From positions 14,578,009 through 14,642,008 of the forward strand of contig OX453282.1 of assembly GCA_949710005.1 (NCBI GenBank): a stretch of DNA of 64,000 nucleotides. The letters are read 5' to 3'. The notes below the pieces were generated by a model. The model was not told the origin of the DNA, did not search any database, and saw only the letters and a program-made list of their open reading frames with translations. The position numbers and the translations under genes are program-made. Below, in pieces: positions 39,760 through 48,583 of this stretch. The stretch comes from Ricordea florida. Its lineage: Eukaryota; Cnidaria; Anthozoa; Corallimorpharia; Ricordeidae. Position 1 is the first letter of the stretch; each line of letters opens with the position of its first letter.

Positions 39760-40299
39760 ATGGCAAAAGTAGAAGATTACATTAATCAAACAGACCGTCC
39801 GACAGAAAAATCTGAAGATGGCGAACTTGAAATAAAACAAGAATCGCTTTCCATTCTCGCGGCCTTGGGAACTACAAAGGAATATTTAGGGGTTGAAATG
39901 AGTCTGGGTGATATAAAGAAATTATCTGCACGCGATGTTGAAAAGTATTTTAATCGTTATCAGGCGGTAATGGGAAAGAAAATTAATGGGGGATTAGTAG
40001 ATTCATCCCTTCAATTAGTTTCCAAAATTATTTCTTATTTAGTTCCAGTTGATGATATAGAATCTCTTTGTTCCGATTTGAAGAACGATGATTTGGTAAA
40101 TCGCGAACTGACAAACATTGTTGGGCTCTTAGCATTGAAAGCAGGAAGGCTGGCAGCACTTGCTAGCGGGGTATTTCAGATTGCTAAACACGTTAAATTC
40201 AACAAAAATCAGCAATTTCCAAGAGAAGAACCAGTTAGTGGTAGCACAATTGAGCAGAATACTAAGCAATCTGTTGAAGGTGTTGATACTGTGCACTAA
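39760..40299 (+). CDS. Conserved helical Polinton protein, function unknown
   Basis: The 179-aa homologue of 2270-2800 starts MAKVEDYINQ. The helical core (DVEKYFNRYQ, GLVDSSLQLVSK) is conserved. The C-terminal tail (after FNKNQQF) is divergent and four residues longer. There is no TCTAAA/TTTAAA box, so it is probably expressed from the ATPase mRNA. Confidence 0.65.
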   Translation: MAKVEDYINQTDRPTEKSEDGELEIKQESLSILAALGTTKEYLGVEMSLGDIKKLSARDVEKYFNRYQAVMGKKINGGLVDSSLQLVSKIISYLVPVDDIESLCSDLKNDDLVNRELTNIVGLLALKAGRLAALASGVFQIAKHVKFNKNQQFPREEPVSGSTIEQNTKQSVEGVDTVH

Positions 40300-40336
40300 G
40301 CAGATCTAAAAACTTATCTTCAGCATCTAAATAACA

Positions 40337-40747
40337 ATGTCTGAACAAACTGAACAAGGTGTTGAGCAGATTACTGCAGAACCCAAACCCGAAAATAAAG
40401 ATACTAAAAAGAGGGAGAAGGATCCCAAAAAGGTCGCTGCTGGAAAGAAATTAGCGGAATATAATAAAAAAGCAAAAGAAGCATTAGCCAGAGAGATGAA
40501 AAACGAAGAACAACCGAAAACTTCGGAAAACGGTGAATCTAAATCGTGGCTTCCAGAGTTATCTTTTACTACTGTTTTATCCATTATCGGATTGGGGTTT
40601 ACAGCAATTGATCTTTTTATGAGATATAATGAAAAAGCCAGAGATGAATATTCAAATAGGATAGCCGATTTATCCCAAGTTCCTCAATTACCCCCACCAA
40701 AAAAGATTCCATTTTCTGCAACTCCAAAATCTTTGGGAATGGAATAA
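40337..40747 (+). CDS. Single-pass membrane protein, Lys/Glu-rich
   Basis: The 136-aa homologue of 2838-3239 has a charged helical N-terminal half, a hydrophobic segment at about 75-95 (TTVLSIIGLGFTAIDLFM) and a Pro-rich tail. It has three extra residues near residue 20. A TCTAAAA box at 40305-40311 lies 25 nt before the ATG. Confidence 0.65.
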   Translation: MSEQTEQGVEQITAEPKPENKDTKKREKDPKKVAAGKKLAEYNKKAKEALAREMKNEEQPKTSENGESKSWLPELSFTTVLSIIGLGFTAIDLFMRYNEKARDEYSNRIADLSQVPQLPPPKKIPFSATPKSLGME

Positions 40748-40794
40748 CTGCACAAAAGTAATTTAAAAGTTTCATATTGATACAGTAAAAAATT

Positions 40795-41013
40795 ATGTCA
40801 ACAGAAAACAAACTTGTTAAAACTGTAACTGATTCAGCCGTGCTCATCGGATTAAGTGCGGGGGTAGGCTATGTGGCAAAAAAGATGATGAAAGAATCAT
40901 TTTTGAGTGATCCATCCATGAGTATTACAAATTACGCAAAATGGGCTGCCGTATTATCCGGAAGCATGTATCTTAAATCATATTTAGAGGATCAAAAGAT
41001 TTTACCAAAATAA
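40795..41013 (+). CDS. Small membrane protein, two hydrophobic segments
   Basis: These 72 aa differ from element A 3287-3505 by only three residues. A TTTAAAA box at 40762-40768 lies 26 nt before the ATG. The stop codon overlaps the next start codon (TAATG), suggesting coupled translation or reinitiation. Confidence 0.65.
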   Translation: MSTENKLVKTVTDSAVLIGLSAGVGYVAKKMMKESFLSDPSMSITNYAKWAAVLSGSMYLKSYLEDQKILPK

Positions 41014-41411
41014 TGGCATTAGCTTCAGTAGCAATGATGGGGATAGGCGCAATATTTAATGCGACAGCATTTACCGGAGGAAATATGTTAGCAAAATATA
41101 TAATGGGGCGCAGCGTTGATACGGAAAAAATACGACACGATAAAGCAATGGAAAAATATCAAAGGGATTACGCAGAATATCAGGAAAAAAGACAAAAAAT
41201 GCTTGATTGGAAAATGAAGAAGAAGGAAGAAAAATATCAAGCATCAAAAAATATTTCGGCTACAAATCAGGCTTTTGAATTGTACGCTCAAATGTCTGAA
41301 CCCAAATTCTCAGATTATTACAAACCAAACGATGATCAAAAGACCGGAGAAATGATATATGTTGGCGCGGGAATGATGGGTTTGGGTTACGCGGTAAGTA
41401 AAATATTATAA
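41013..41411 (+). CDS. Membrane-anchored coiled-coil protein
   Basis: This is the 132-aa homologue of 3507-3905, with hydrophobic ends (residues 2-20 and 114-132) around a charged central helix. It overlaps the preceding stop by one base and lacks its own promoter box. Confidence 0.65.
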   Translation: MALASVAMMGIGAIFNATAFTGGNMLAKYIMGRSVDTEKIRHDKAMEKYQRDYAEYQEKRQKMLDWKMKKKEEKYQASKNISATNQAFELYAQMSEPKFSDYYKPNDDQKTGEMIYVGAGMMGLGYAVSKIL

Positions 41412-41417
41412 ATTATT

Positions 41418-41451
41418 TTGTTATGTAACCAGTAATTGGGTTATATAACAT
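41418..41451. terminator. Conserved 3' hairpin between convergent genes
   Basis: The arms TGTTATGTAACC (41419-41430) and GGGTTATATAACA (41438-41450) pair between the stops at 41411 (+) and 41464 (-). It is identical in design to the copy at 3912. Confidence 0.6.
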
Positions 41452-41463
41452 AAGTTATTATGA

Positions 41464-42339
41464 TTAGTTATCCACCAAATTAAAACTCCATCCGAAGCCT
41501 CCGTCTCGCTTTCCGGGAGAGGAGTAAGGGGAAATTGCAGAACACGCATTTTCTTCATCTTCATATTCATATTCAGATTTTTCCATTTCTTCAGCCGCAG
41601 ATTTACTATCAGAACATCTAACTTTAGTTAATCTTTTCATTTCTCTTTTTGGCTCTATGACTGCTTCATAAAGTTTTACTTGAAGGGCAATACAAGTGCC
41701 CCTAATAAATATTGATTCAATTTTTATGACCGCTTCTTCTACTCTGCACCCTTTATTTAATAATGTCAATGGCTCAATTTCCTTATCATTTGTTGAGTTA
41801 TAAAACTTGGTTTCAAAATGATCTTCTTCCTTTTTCCAAAGTAATTTTGCATACAAGGTTGGTCCTCTATCTGGAACTCTATCCAACGAAGATTTTTCCG
41901 TCTTCCAATATAGCGGATTTAAACCTCCTTTTTGTTTTTCAAGCTCATTTCTTTCCAACTCAAATTTCCCAATTTCTGCTTTATTCCTCATTAAATGATC
42001 AATGCAATTTTCAACAATTTCATCGATCAATTCAATCCATTTTTCTTCTTCGGGAGTAGGGCTGCTTCCATTCCATAAACATAACGGAAATACATATCCC
42101 GTAATTGCGCCTGTTTCTTGACTTGTATTTGTGGAAACACCATAAGAATATAAATTACCGGTTTTAATAACAAGTTCTCCTTTTGTTCCATCGTCATTTT
42201 TTGAAAAAATTTTAATTCTCTTAAATTCAACCTTGGGTTTTGTTCTAGGAATTTGACCGATAATTGGTTTTGTAAAGACCATTCTTTCTTGGGGATTATA
42301 AGTATTAATATCAATTAATTGAGTAGTTTCGTTCGTCAT
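41464..42339 (-). CDS. Putative ssDNA-binding protein resembling an NCLDV family
   Basis: The 291-aa homologue of 3958-4860 is more typical of the NCLDV family than the element A copy. It includes TGAITGYVFPLCLW, NPLYWKTEK, GPTLYAKLLW, IKIESIFIRG and ALQVKLYEAVIE. The acidic linker and C-terminal GGFGWSFNLVDN tail are present. The core has diverged considerably from element A, while the last roughly 30 residues are unchanged. A TTTAAAA box (42367-42373 on the plus strand as TTTTAAA) is 27 nt upstream. Expected role: coating single-stranded DNA during protein-primed replication. Confidence 0.6.
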   Translation of the reverse strand: MTNETTQLIDINTYNPQERMVFTKPIIGQIPRTKPKVEFKRIKIFSKNDDGTKGELVIKTGNLYSYGVSTNTSQETGAITGYVFPLCLWNGSSPTPEEEKWIELIDEIVENCIDHLMRNKAEIGKFELERNELEKQKGGLNPLYWKTEKSSLDRVPDRGPTLYAKLLWKKEEDHFETKFYNSTNDKEIEPLTLLNKGCRVEEAVIKIESIFIRGTCIALQVKLYEAVIEPKREMKRLTKVRCSDSKSAAEEMEKSEYEYEDEENACSAISPYSSPGKRDGGFGWSFNLVDN

Positions 42340-42439
42340 TTTATATTTTTCTTTTATATTTTTTCTTTTTAAATATCAATTTTGATTTTATTTCCGACTC
42401 TAAGGGGTCTAAAGATTTCTTATTGATGAGTAAAAAATC

Positions 42440-43729
42440 ATGGCAGAAGGAGGAGAAGAATTACCCCCAGACGAATTAAATAAATCAAAATACGAAGATA
42501 AAAATAACGAATTATCCTGGGATGATTACCAATTTCCTTTACCAAAAACCGATCCCTTTGGGGTGGGGGAAGAAGGCGACCCTAATAATTTTGATGAAAC
42601 GGATTTACTACTTGGTAGAAAACCATCAGAAACGCCTGTTCGAATAACATCTACTAGTTCTTTTCAAAACCCCAATTTTGCAGATAATCCTCAATCATCA
42701 TTTAAGGAAATAGCTATGAATCGTATGGGAAACTGGGAAAAAGGAAAAGATGAAGCGTGGGGAGAAATTTTAAGAGAATTTCCAGAGGCTAAACCTATTT
42801 TTCATTTTGACTATAACGAGTTTGGTAAACTACAAGTTAAACTAAAGCGAGACAACGCTGTATGGCATGATTTTTTCGATGAAAATGGTGATATTAATAA
42901 AAACCTCCCCTCAACTTTAATTAAATATTTGGGTAAAAGAGCGGGAGAAGTTGTGCAAACAAATGATAATATTTTATCTCAATTGAATGAACGAAATGAA
43001 GAAATTAGGGATTTGCGTAATGCATTGGAGGGTTTAAGACCAGTAGTGGAAACAAGTCAAATTGAAATAGCCCGATATGCTTCAATTGAAAAAGATTTGA
43101 GGAGTATTATCGAACGACAACAAACCGAAATGGCTGAAAAAGATAGTTTTTTAGAAGAAGCAGTTAGACAGAAGATTGATGCAAGACAATATGCAGAAAC
43201 TTTACTTAATGATTTGAAAGAACTCAAAACTGAGAATGAAAAGGGTAAGAAAGATTTGGCTAGCTTGAAAAATATTGAACAAAGTAGAGATAGGTTGGCC
43301 AAAAGGGTTGAAACTTACGATGAACTAGCAAGAAAGCAGTTAATATTAAACGAAAATGAAATGGCGGAGATAGGGAGAAGAAATGAAGAAATACTAAAAA
43401 ACATGACATTAAGAGATCGGCTAAAGTATTTATTTAAAAAGTATGGTTTTACGGTTTTTGCCGTTCTAAGTGCGGTGGGGATCGTCATTGGGGTAATAGT
43501 TTCCAATCTTTCAAAGGGTTTATCAACATTAGGTAGAGGAGTTGGAAATGGATTAAAAACTCTTGGTAAAAAATTAGGTGAAATATTACCAGGGATGGTT
43601 GGCGCAATAGTTAGCTTTCTTTTCAAAACAGCTGGTGAGGTTATTGGATTTTTAGGTAAAAATGCTTGGCTTTTAATAATGGCCGTAGTTCTATATTTTG
43701 TGGAAAGTATAAAAAAGAAGAGAAAGTAA
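42440..43729 (+). CDS. Coiled-coil membrane protein, 429 aa
   Basis: This is the homologue of 4964-6178. The first roughly 110 residues are poorly conserved and longer. From the VWHDFFDENGDIN region on, the coiled coil and the three C-terminal hydrophobic helices with the KKKRK tail are nearly unchanged. A TCTAAAG box at 42408-42414 is 25 nt before the ATG. Confidence 0.65.
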   Translation: MAEGGEELPPDELNKSKYEDKNNELSWDDYQFPLPKTDPFGVGEEGDPNNFDETDLLLGRKPSETPVRITSTSSFQNPNFADNPQSSFKEIAMNRMGNWEKGKDEAWGEILREFPEAKPIFHFDYNEFGKLQVKLKRDNAVWHDFFDENGDINKNLPSTLIKYLGKRAGEVVQTNDNILSQLNERNEEIRDLRNALEGLRPVVETSQIEIARYASIEKDLRSIIERQQTEMAEKDSFLEEAVRQKIDARQYAETLLNDLKELKTENEKGKKDLASLKNIEQSRDRLAKRVETYDELARKQLILNENEMAEIGRRNEEILKNMTLRDRLKYLFKKYGFTVFAVLSAVGIVIGVIVSNLSKGLSTLGRGVGNGLKTLGKKLGEILPGMVGAIVSFLFKTAGEVIGFLGKNAWLLIMAVVLYFVESIKKKRK

Positions 43730-43767
43730 CAAATTTAAAGATATCTTGTCGTTCAGTAAAATACAAT

Positions 43768-44373
43768 ATGGGAGAATACAATGGAATTTATCCTCAATTA
43801 CCAAATAATAATTTGGGAGGAGATGGCGCAATTAATTTCAGATTACAAAAATCGAGCGAAGTATTGCAAAATCTCAAGAAGGAAATAAAACATTACGAAG
43901 AAGTTAGAAAAAAATATAATAGAGCCAGAGGAATATGCACAAAAATTAGCGTTTCTGGCGGTTTTATTTCTGTTATCCTATCCGCAAGCGGGCTTGGAAC
44001 TTCTCTCACGGGTTTCGGCGCAATAGTCGGAGTTCCTTTAGGCGTGGTTGGTGGAGTTTTTGGAGGATTATCGGTTGGATTTGGAATAGCCTCAAAAAGT
44101 CTTTCCTCAAAAGTTAGTAAACACGAACAAACCGTTGCAATTGCGAAATCAAAATTAAACACCATTAATGATTTGGTTTCAAAAGCTCTGAAAGATAATT
44201 CTATATCAGATCAAGAATTTTCCATAATTTTGTCGGAATTGGAAAAGTTTCAAAAACTGAAACAGGAGGTTCGCCAGAAATTCAGAAAAGATTCGGAAAA
44301 AAACTTCGACATGAGTATAATAAGGAAGAAAGTCCGAGAAGATCTGTTAAAAGAACTTACCGGAGGTCATTAA
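43768..44373 (+). CDS. Membrane protein with Gly-rich hairpin and coiled coils
   Basis: The start at 43768 (MGEYNGIYPQL) is preferred to the in-frame ATG at 43666 inside the previous gene. A TTTAAAG box (43734-43740) precedes 43768 by 27 nt. The 201-aa product keeps the Gly-rich hydrophobic hairpin and the C-terminal helices of the element A copy (6217-6819). Confidence 0.65.
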   Translation: MGEYNGIYPQLPNNNLGGDGAINFRLQKSSEVLQNLKKEIKHYEEVRKKYNRARGICTKISVSGGFISVILSASGLGTSLTGFGAIVGVPLGVVGGVFGGLSVGFGIASKSLSSKVSKHEQTVAIAKSKLNTINDLVSKALKDNSISDQEFSIILSELEKFQKLKQEVRQKFRKDSEKNFDMSIIRKKVREDLLKELTGGH

Positions 44374-44434
44374 AATTTGTTTACGAGAAAACGGAAGTTG
44401 GTTGCAATTGTTTCGCCGGCATTAATTGATTTTA

Positions 44435-44487
44435 CATCTTATTCTTAATCTAAAGATCAGAAAAATTGGAAAACAAAGAATAAGATG
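44435..44487 (+). promoter_or_regulatory. Promoter box enclosed by 12-bp inverted repeat
   Basis: CATCTTATTCTT (44435-44446) and AAGAATAAGATG (44476-44487) flank the TCTAAAG box at 44449-44455. They are unchanged from element A. Confidence 0.6.
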
Positions 44488-46086
44488 TTATTTAGCGATT
44501 TCAAAAACCGATACCCAAGGGCAAACCTTGAAAAATTTTCATTTGTGAATGACTCATTTGGCGGTTATATTAAATGGAAAGTTAATGGGACAACGATTAT
44601 GTCAGATGATGATCCTTCTGGAGAAACATGGACTGCAAATCTTTCCAGTAATTTGAAAAAGTTATTATGGGAAGATTTGGGTTTAGAAAATAAAGTAAAG
44701 GTAAGTTCATTTCCCCAAAGTTTAACATTTACAAAACAACCATATCCAATACCTGGGGTTAAATTCGACGAATTTGCAAGTGATGCCACAAGAATGTTAA
44801 TATTCTTAGAAATTTTTGTTTCAGAAAAAGATAGTTTCGTCGCTCCAATGAAAAATATTTTCAAAAATCAAACTGTGGGGCTTACCAGCGGAAAAGAAGC
44901 AAGAGCTTGGTTGAGTAAACCAAATATTAATCAATGGCCGCAACAATTAAACATGGCGGTTTGGTGCGCAACATCTGGCTGCGGAATAGGATTTGGAGAT
45001 ATTTTAAGTTACCCAAAAATTATTAGAAGTTTTTTCGTATTTCACATTTACTTTACCATAAGAAGAATATTATATGAATTAAACATGCCATTACCCGACG
45101 AAAAAACTTTTTCTTTGAAAAATAATACGTATAACAAAAATGCTTATAATAGATTATGCGCAGAATTTGGGTTAAGTAATGATCAGGATTACAAGGGGTG
45201 GAACAAAACTTTAGCGGATTTTAGATTCAAGGGCGGCGCAAACCATGGAGCTGGTGATATATTCATTGATTATGGGGGAGGATATGCAGACCATGATGCA
45301 GTTCCGGGGAGTGAAGCCGCGCAAGCAAAGGGCGGCGGATTTCAAAATGTGAGAATTATAAGAAATTATGATACAGAAGCTAATATTTGGCCGAGCCGCG
45401 ATCATAAATTTTACGACGATGGTGGAAGAAAAAATATGGGAAATTTAGTTTCAATGCTTCGAAATGATTATTTTGTTGATTTTCAATATGCTTGGTTTAT
45501 ACCAGAATCAGGTCATGGATTAACAAAGGCGGGATTGGGAAGAATAAATAGATCGATTGAAGCTTTTGTTTATTGCGTTTTAGGCGCACAAGTTAATACT
45601 AGAACTTCAATTATTAGTAAGGGAGGTGGAGGTTTTGAAACCCAGCAAAACTTTATAAAATTATTTGAAAGTTCGGTGATTGAAAATGATGTGGCCCAAT
45701 CAATTCAAAGATATCAAACTGCGGTTCAAGAATCAAAATCCCGACTTGATTTAGCAGTGGCTCCTGGTGTTTGGCTAATGCCGAGTAATTTAATTATAAA
45801 TACGGAAAGCGTTATTGGGTATAATAATGATTTGAAAAGGGTAACAGAAGATATGACTTTTGGGGTAAATAATTCAATAAATGCGCAGACAAAAAATGTC
45901 GGAATAAGACATAGTTTGGGAACATCAAAGGTTTTATTAAATACCAATCCTCACCCGGAAAAACCCAAACAACCCAAAGTTATCGAAACAGAAAATGAGG
46001 AAGAAGAAGAAACATCTTCTCACCAAAATAATCTTATTGTTTTAATGCTTGGGGGAGGATTATTATCCTGGTTTTTATTTCGTTAA
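44485..46086 (+). CDS. Large conserved protein with C-terminal membrane anchor (533 aa)
   Basis: This is the homologue of 6931-8544. The first roughly 35 codons and the upstream DNA appear base-for-base identical to element A; divergence then rises around residues 90-150 and 190-210. The C-terminal acidic linker is shorter, and the hydrophobic anchor (NNLIVLMLGGGLLSWFLFR) is conserved. It is a likely virion protein exposed on one side of a membrane; no family is recognised. Confidence 0.65.
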   Translation: MLFSDFKNRYPRANLEKFSFVNDSFGGYIKWKVNGTTIMSDDDPSGETWTANLSSNLKKLLWEDLGLENKVKVSSFPQSLTFTKQPYPIPGVKFDEFASDATRMLIFLEIFVSEKDSFVAPMKNIFKNQTVGLTSGKEARAWLSKPNINQWPQQLNMAVWCATSGCGIGFGDILSYPKIIRSFFVFHIYFTIRRILYELNMPLPDEKTFSLKNNTYNKNAYNRLCAEFGLSNDQDYKGWNKTLADFRFKGGANHGAGDIFIDYGGGYADHDAVPGSEAAQAKGGGFQNVRIIRNYDTEANIWPSRDHKFYDDGGRKNMGNLVSMLRNDYFVDFQYAWFIPESGHGLTKAGLGRINRSIEAFVYCVLGAQVNTRTSIISKGGGGFETQQNFIKLFESSVIENDVAQSIQRYQTAVQESKSRLDLAVAPGVWLMPSNLIINTESVIGYNNDLKRVTEDMTFGVNNSINAQTKNVGIRHSLGTSKVLLNTNPHPEKPKQPKVIETENEEEEETSSHQNNLIVLMLGGGLLSWFLFR

Positions 46087-46133
46087 TGTTTTGATTACGT
46101 AATCTAAAGGAGAATGCGATGTAATCAAAACAA
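46087..46133 (+). promoter_or_regulatory. Promoter box enclosed by 12-bp inverted repeat
   Basis: TGTTTTGATTAC (46087-46098) and GTAATCAAAACA (about 46121-46132) flank the TCTAAAG box at 46103-46109. The spacer between box and right arm differs from element A, but the arms are unchanged. Confidence 0.6.
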
Positions 46134-46135
46134 AA

Positions 46136-46771
46136 ATGCTCAGTATTACAATGCACGATTCAGAAACTAGAATTTATTTAGATCCCCCGCTGAAAAATCT
46201 TCGAGAGATACAGCTCCTGGATTGCAATATACAAACCAAAAGATTGATTAATTTCAAGAACGAACAGGCGTTAACTGATGAAAAACAAGGGTATGTTTTA
46301 AGAATGCCGCCGGGCACATATTCATTGGTTGATATTCAATCAATTTTTCATAATTACACAGATAATCTAAAGTTAACAATAAATGGTAATAATAATATTG
46401 GGTATCTATTTTCAAATAAGAATTATAAAATTAGACTAACTAGAGATTTGCAAATTTATTTAGGTTTACCGGAAATTATAAATCCACGTAAAATATATCC
46501 AATAAATATAAGTATTAAAGAGCCATTGAGGCTTGTGTGCAGTATAGTGGATAATAGGATGTCATATATGAACAAAACCAAAAATTCTGAACTTGTAAAA
46601 CTCACGCCATCACACCTACTCGCGAACATACCCTCAAAGGATTATCCGACAATTCCGATTCAAAAATATGAGAGCCCCATAAACCATTTCGATTTAAGTA
46701 TCTTTGACGCAGAATGGAAAAAACTTGATCTGCGGGGATTGCCAATAACTTTTAGTTTAAGATTTAGATAA
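46136..46771 (+). CDS. Candidate minor capsid (penton-like) protein
   Basis: The 211-aa homologue of 8595-9230 has a nearly identical N-terminus (about 1-44) and C-terminus (from about 140, ending FDAEWKKLDLRG and SLRFR). The middle (about 45-110) is largely different in sequence but equal in length. Pattern and position suggest a jelly-roll minor capsid protein with a variable outer loop. Confidence 0.5.
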   Translation: MLSITMHDSETRIYLDPPLKNLREIQLLDCNIQTKRLINFKNEQALTDEKQGYVLRMPPGTYSLVDIQSIFHNYTDNLKLTINGNNNIGYLFSNKNYKIRLTRDLQIYLGLPEIINPRKIYPINISIKEPLRLVCSIVDNRMSYMNKTKNSELVKLTPSHLLANIPSKDYPTIPIQKYESPINHFDLSIFDAEWKKLDLRGLPITFSLRFR

Positions 46772-46785
46772 ATTAACGAGGGCTT

Positions 46786-46819
46786 TTGTTATGTAACCAG
46801 TAATTGGGTTATATAACAT
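46786..46819. terminator. Conserved 3' hairpin between convergent genes
   Basis: The arms TGTTATGTAACC (46787-46798) and GGGTTATATAACA (46806-46818) lie between the stops at 46771 (+) and 46833 (-). Confidence 0.6.
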
Positions 46820-46832
46820 AATTAATCTTTTA

Positions 46833-47351
46833 TTATTCGTCGGGTAAAGAATTAAAAATTTCTTGCTCCTCAGTGTTATTACACCAATCCATTACTCTTT
46901 TGGGATGCCATGCTACAACCAATAAATCATCAAGCAAGGATTTGTAGAATTTACGTTTATGCAATAACTTATTATAATCATAATCCCTTTGACAAGAAAT
47001 ACCACTAATTATATATTTATTATCAAAATCATTAATACTAACTTCTTTTTTATCTTCACTTAAAAATTTTTCCATAAGATCATTGGCTATTATACCAGAA
47101 ACACCAAAATTTAAAGTTTTTAAAAATAGGGGTGTTTGATTTCCAAAAAGACTATTCGTTTTATCATTCCTCCGCTTAAAATGAAAACACAAATTTATTT
47201 TCCCTATTAGGCATTCTCTATCCTTTGCTAGTCTTTTTATTATATCCTCTTTAATTGAATTAATAAAAGCACAAGAATCCAATTTATTAGTATTTAAATA
47301 TTTTGAATTTCTGTATTCGATTTCATTCACATGAAAAATATTTTCATCCAT
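46833..47351 (-). CDS. Polinton protein of unknown function
   Basis: The start at 47351 (MDENIFH) is preferred to the upstream in-frame ATG at 47387, because element A starts at the same place (MENIFH) and a TTTAAAA box lies 23 nt upstream. The 172-aa product contains FGNQTPLF, EVSINDFD, HKRKFYKSL and a WHPKRVMDW motif. Its C-terminal end differs from the element A homologue (9274-9783). Confidence 0.6.
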   Translation of the reverse strand: MDENIFHVNEIEYRNSKYLNTNKLDSCAFINSIKEDIIKRLAKDRECLIGKINLCFHFKRRNDKTNSLFGNQTPLFLKTLNFGVSGIIANDLMEKFLSEDKKEVSINDFDNKYIISGISCQRDYDYNKLLHKRKFYKSLLDDLLVVAWHPKRVMDWCNNTEEQEIFNSLPDE

Positions 47352-47390
47352 TTTTTTTATCTTGTGGTTTTTCTTTTTAAATATCAATTT

Positions 47391-47424
47391 TTGTTATGTA
47401 ACCATTTATTGGGTTATATAACAT
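47391..47424. terminator. Conserved 3' hairpin between tandem minus-strand genes
   Basis: The arms TGTTATGTAACC (47392-47403) and GGGTTATATAACA (47411-47423) lie just past the stop of the minus-strand gene at 47427 and before the promoter of the next one. Confidence 0.6.
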
Positions 47425-47426
47425 AA

Positions 47427-48083
47427 TTAGATAATATTAATCCTATTCCCCCAGCGTTCTTTCAAATCTCTTAATTCCTCAAAATCGATACACCAATCTA
47501 AAACTCTAATTGGATTCCATGCTACTTCCATTAAATCATTATGCAAATCATTATAAAATTTCTTTTTGTGCAATACCTTTTGCAAATCTTTGTATAATGT
47601 GATTTTAATTGAATTAATAATAAAATCATTCATGTTATTTGAATAATCTTCATCTTCATCTTCTTCGTCTGAATCTACATATTCATCTTCTTCATATCCA
47701 TTTTGGAGATGATAAACTCGCATAAGATATTTTTGTTTTTGATAATTATTATAATAAATGTCATTAGCATTTTCCATTAATATCTCAGAAATTTCATCAG
47801 CGGACAATATAAAACCCTTATCAAAATCTATTTCATCATCTTCACCGCAATAATATTCGAAAATCTCCCCGTCATTCTTTCCAGAATATATAATTTCAAT
47901 AACAGGCCAACTATCTTTATCTAAAAACCCATAATTTTTTGATATTACTTTTACCAAATCCTTGTTCATTGAATCAATGAAATCGCCGATTTCCAGCTCT
48001 TTTTCATTAGAATACACAATAGTAATAATTTCATTTTCAATATATTCTTGACTTGTCAAACCTTGAATTATAATACCTTCCAT
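47427..48083 (-). CDS. Polinton protein present only in element B (218 aa)
   Basis: The acidic N-terminal half has a very acidic insert (residues about 128-150, DSDEEDEDED). The C-terminal half has HKKKFYNDLHNDLMEVAW, NPIRVLDWC and FEELRDLKERWG, related to the neighbouring gene at 46833 and to the C-terminus of element A 9274-9783. It is therefore a diverged paralogue. It lacks a TTTAAAA box at the usual distance; the nearest is 44 nt away. No family is recognised. Confidence 0.6.
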   Translation of the reverse strand: MEGIIIQGLTSQEYIENEIITIVYSNEKELEIGDFIDSMNKDLVKVISKNYGFLDKDSWPVIEIIYSGKNDGEIFEYYCGEDDEIDFDKGFILSADEISEILMENANDIYYNNYQKQKYLMRVYHLQNGYEEDEYVDSDEEDEDEDYSNNMNDFIINSIKITLYKDLQKVLHKKKFYNDLHNDLMEVAWNPIRVLDWCIDFEELRDLKERWGNRINII

Positions 48084-48112
48084 TTTAATTTTATCTGATA
48101 TTAAACTACTAC

Positions 48113-48583
48113 TTAACCAATTTTATTTTTTAAATCATTTAATAATTTCATTCTGCAGGCCTTGCAAGAAGCTTTTTGCTTTCCATGTTCGCAAATTTGT
48201 GATCCCCCGCATTCTTTACAATGTTGTTTTTGTTTTCTATGTTCACAAATTTGTGATCCACCGCATTCTTTACATCGGAACTTAACCATATCATGCGCGC
48301 ATATTTGCGAGCCTTTACACTTTTTACAAACGTACTTTACTTTGCCATGGGCGCAAATTTGTGACCCTTCACATTTTTTACAAATGTACTTTATTTTTCC
48401 ATGCCCGCAAATGTAAATACTATTAGAAGTAACTTTTTCAATTAAACTTGCAATCTCCTCCTCTCCGAATTTTTTGATCTCATTAATAAGATCTTTTTTA
48501 CTCATTTTTTGTCTTTCCGCAATTTTTAACTCAGCCGCGATTTTTTTCACTTCTACTAAATACAAATCATTTAATTGTTCCAT
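48113..48583 (-). CDS. SAP-like domain plus Cys-rich zinc-repeat protein
   Basis: The 156-aa product opens MEQLNDLYLVEVKKIAAELK, a SAP/Rho-N-like helix pair. Four 18-residue repeats follow, of the form CKxCxGSQICxHxKxKxx, plus a partial leading unit (ICGHGKIKYI). The Cys-x2-Cys-x5-Cys-x-His pattern suggests zinc binding, and the SAP part suggests nucleic-acid binding. Its start codon and first codons lie inside the right TIR, so it shares promoter, leader and the residues MEQ with the polymerase. As a terminal, probably early gene it may be a regulator; this is inference. Confidence 0.65.
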   Translation of the reverse strand: MEQLNDLYLVEVKKIAAELKIAERQKMSKKDLINEIKKFGEEEIASLIEKVTSNSIYICGHGKIKYICKKCEGSQICAHGKVKYVCKKCKGSQICAHDMVKFRCKECGGSQICEHRKQKQHCKECGGSQICEHGKQKASCKACRMKLLNDLKNKIG

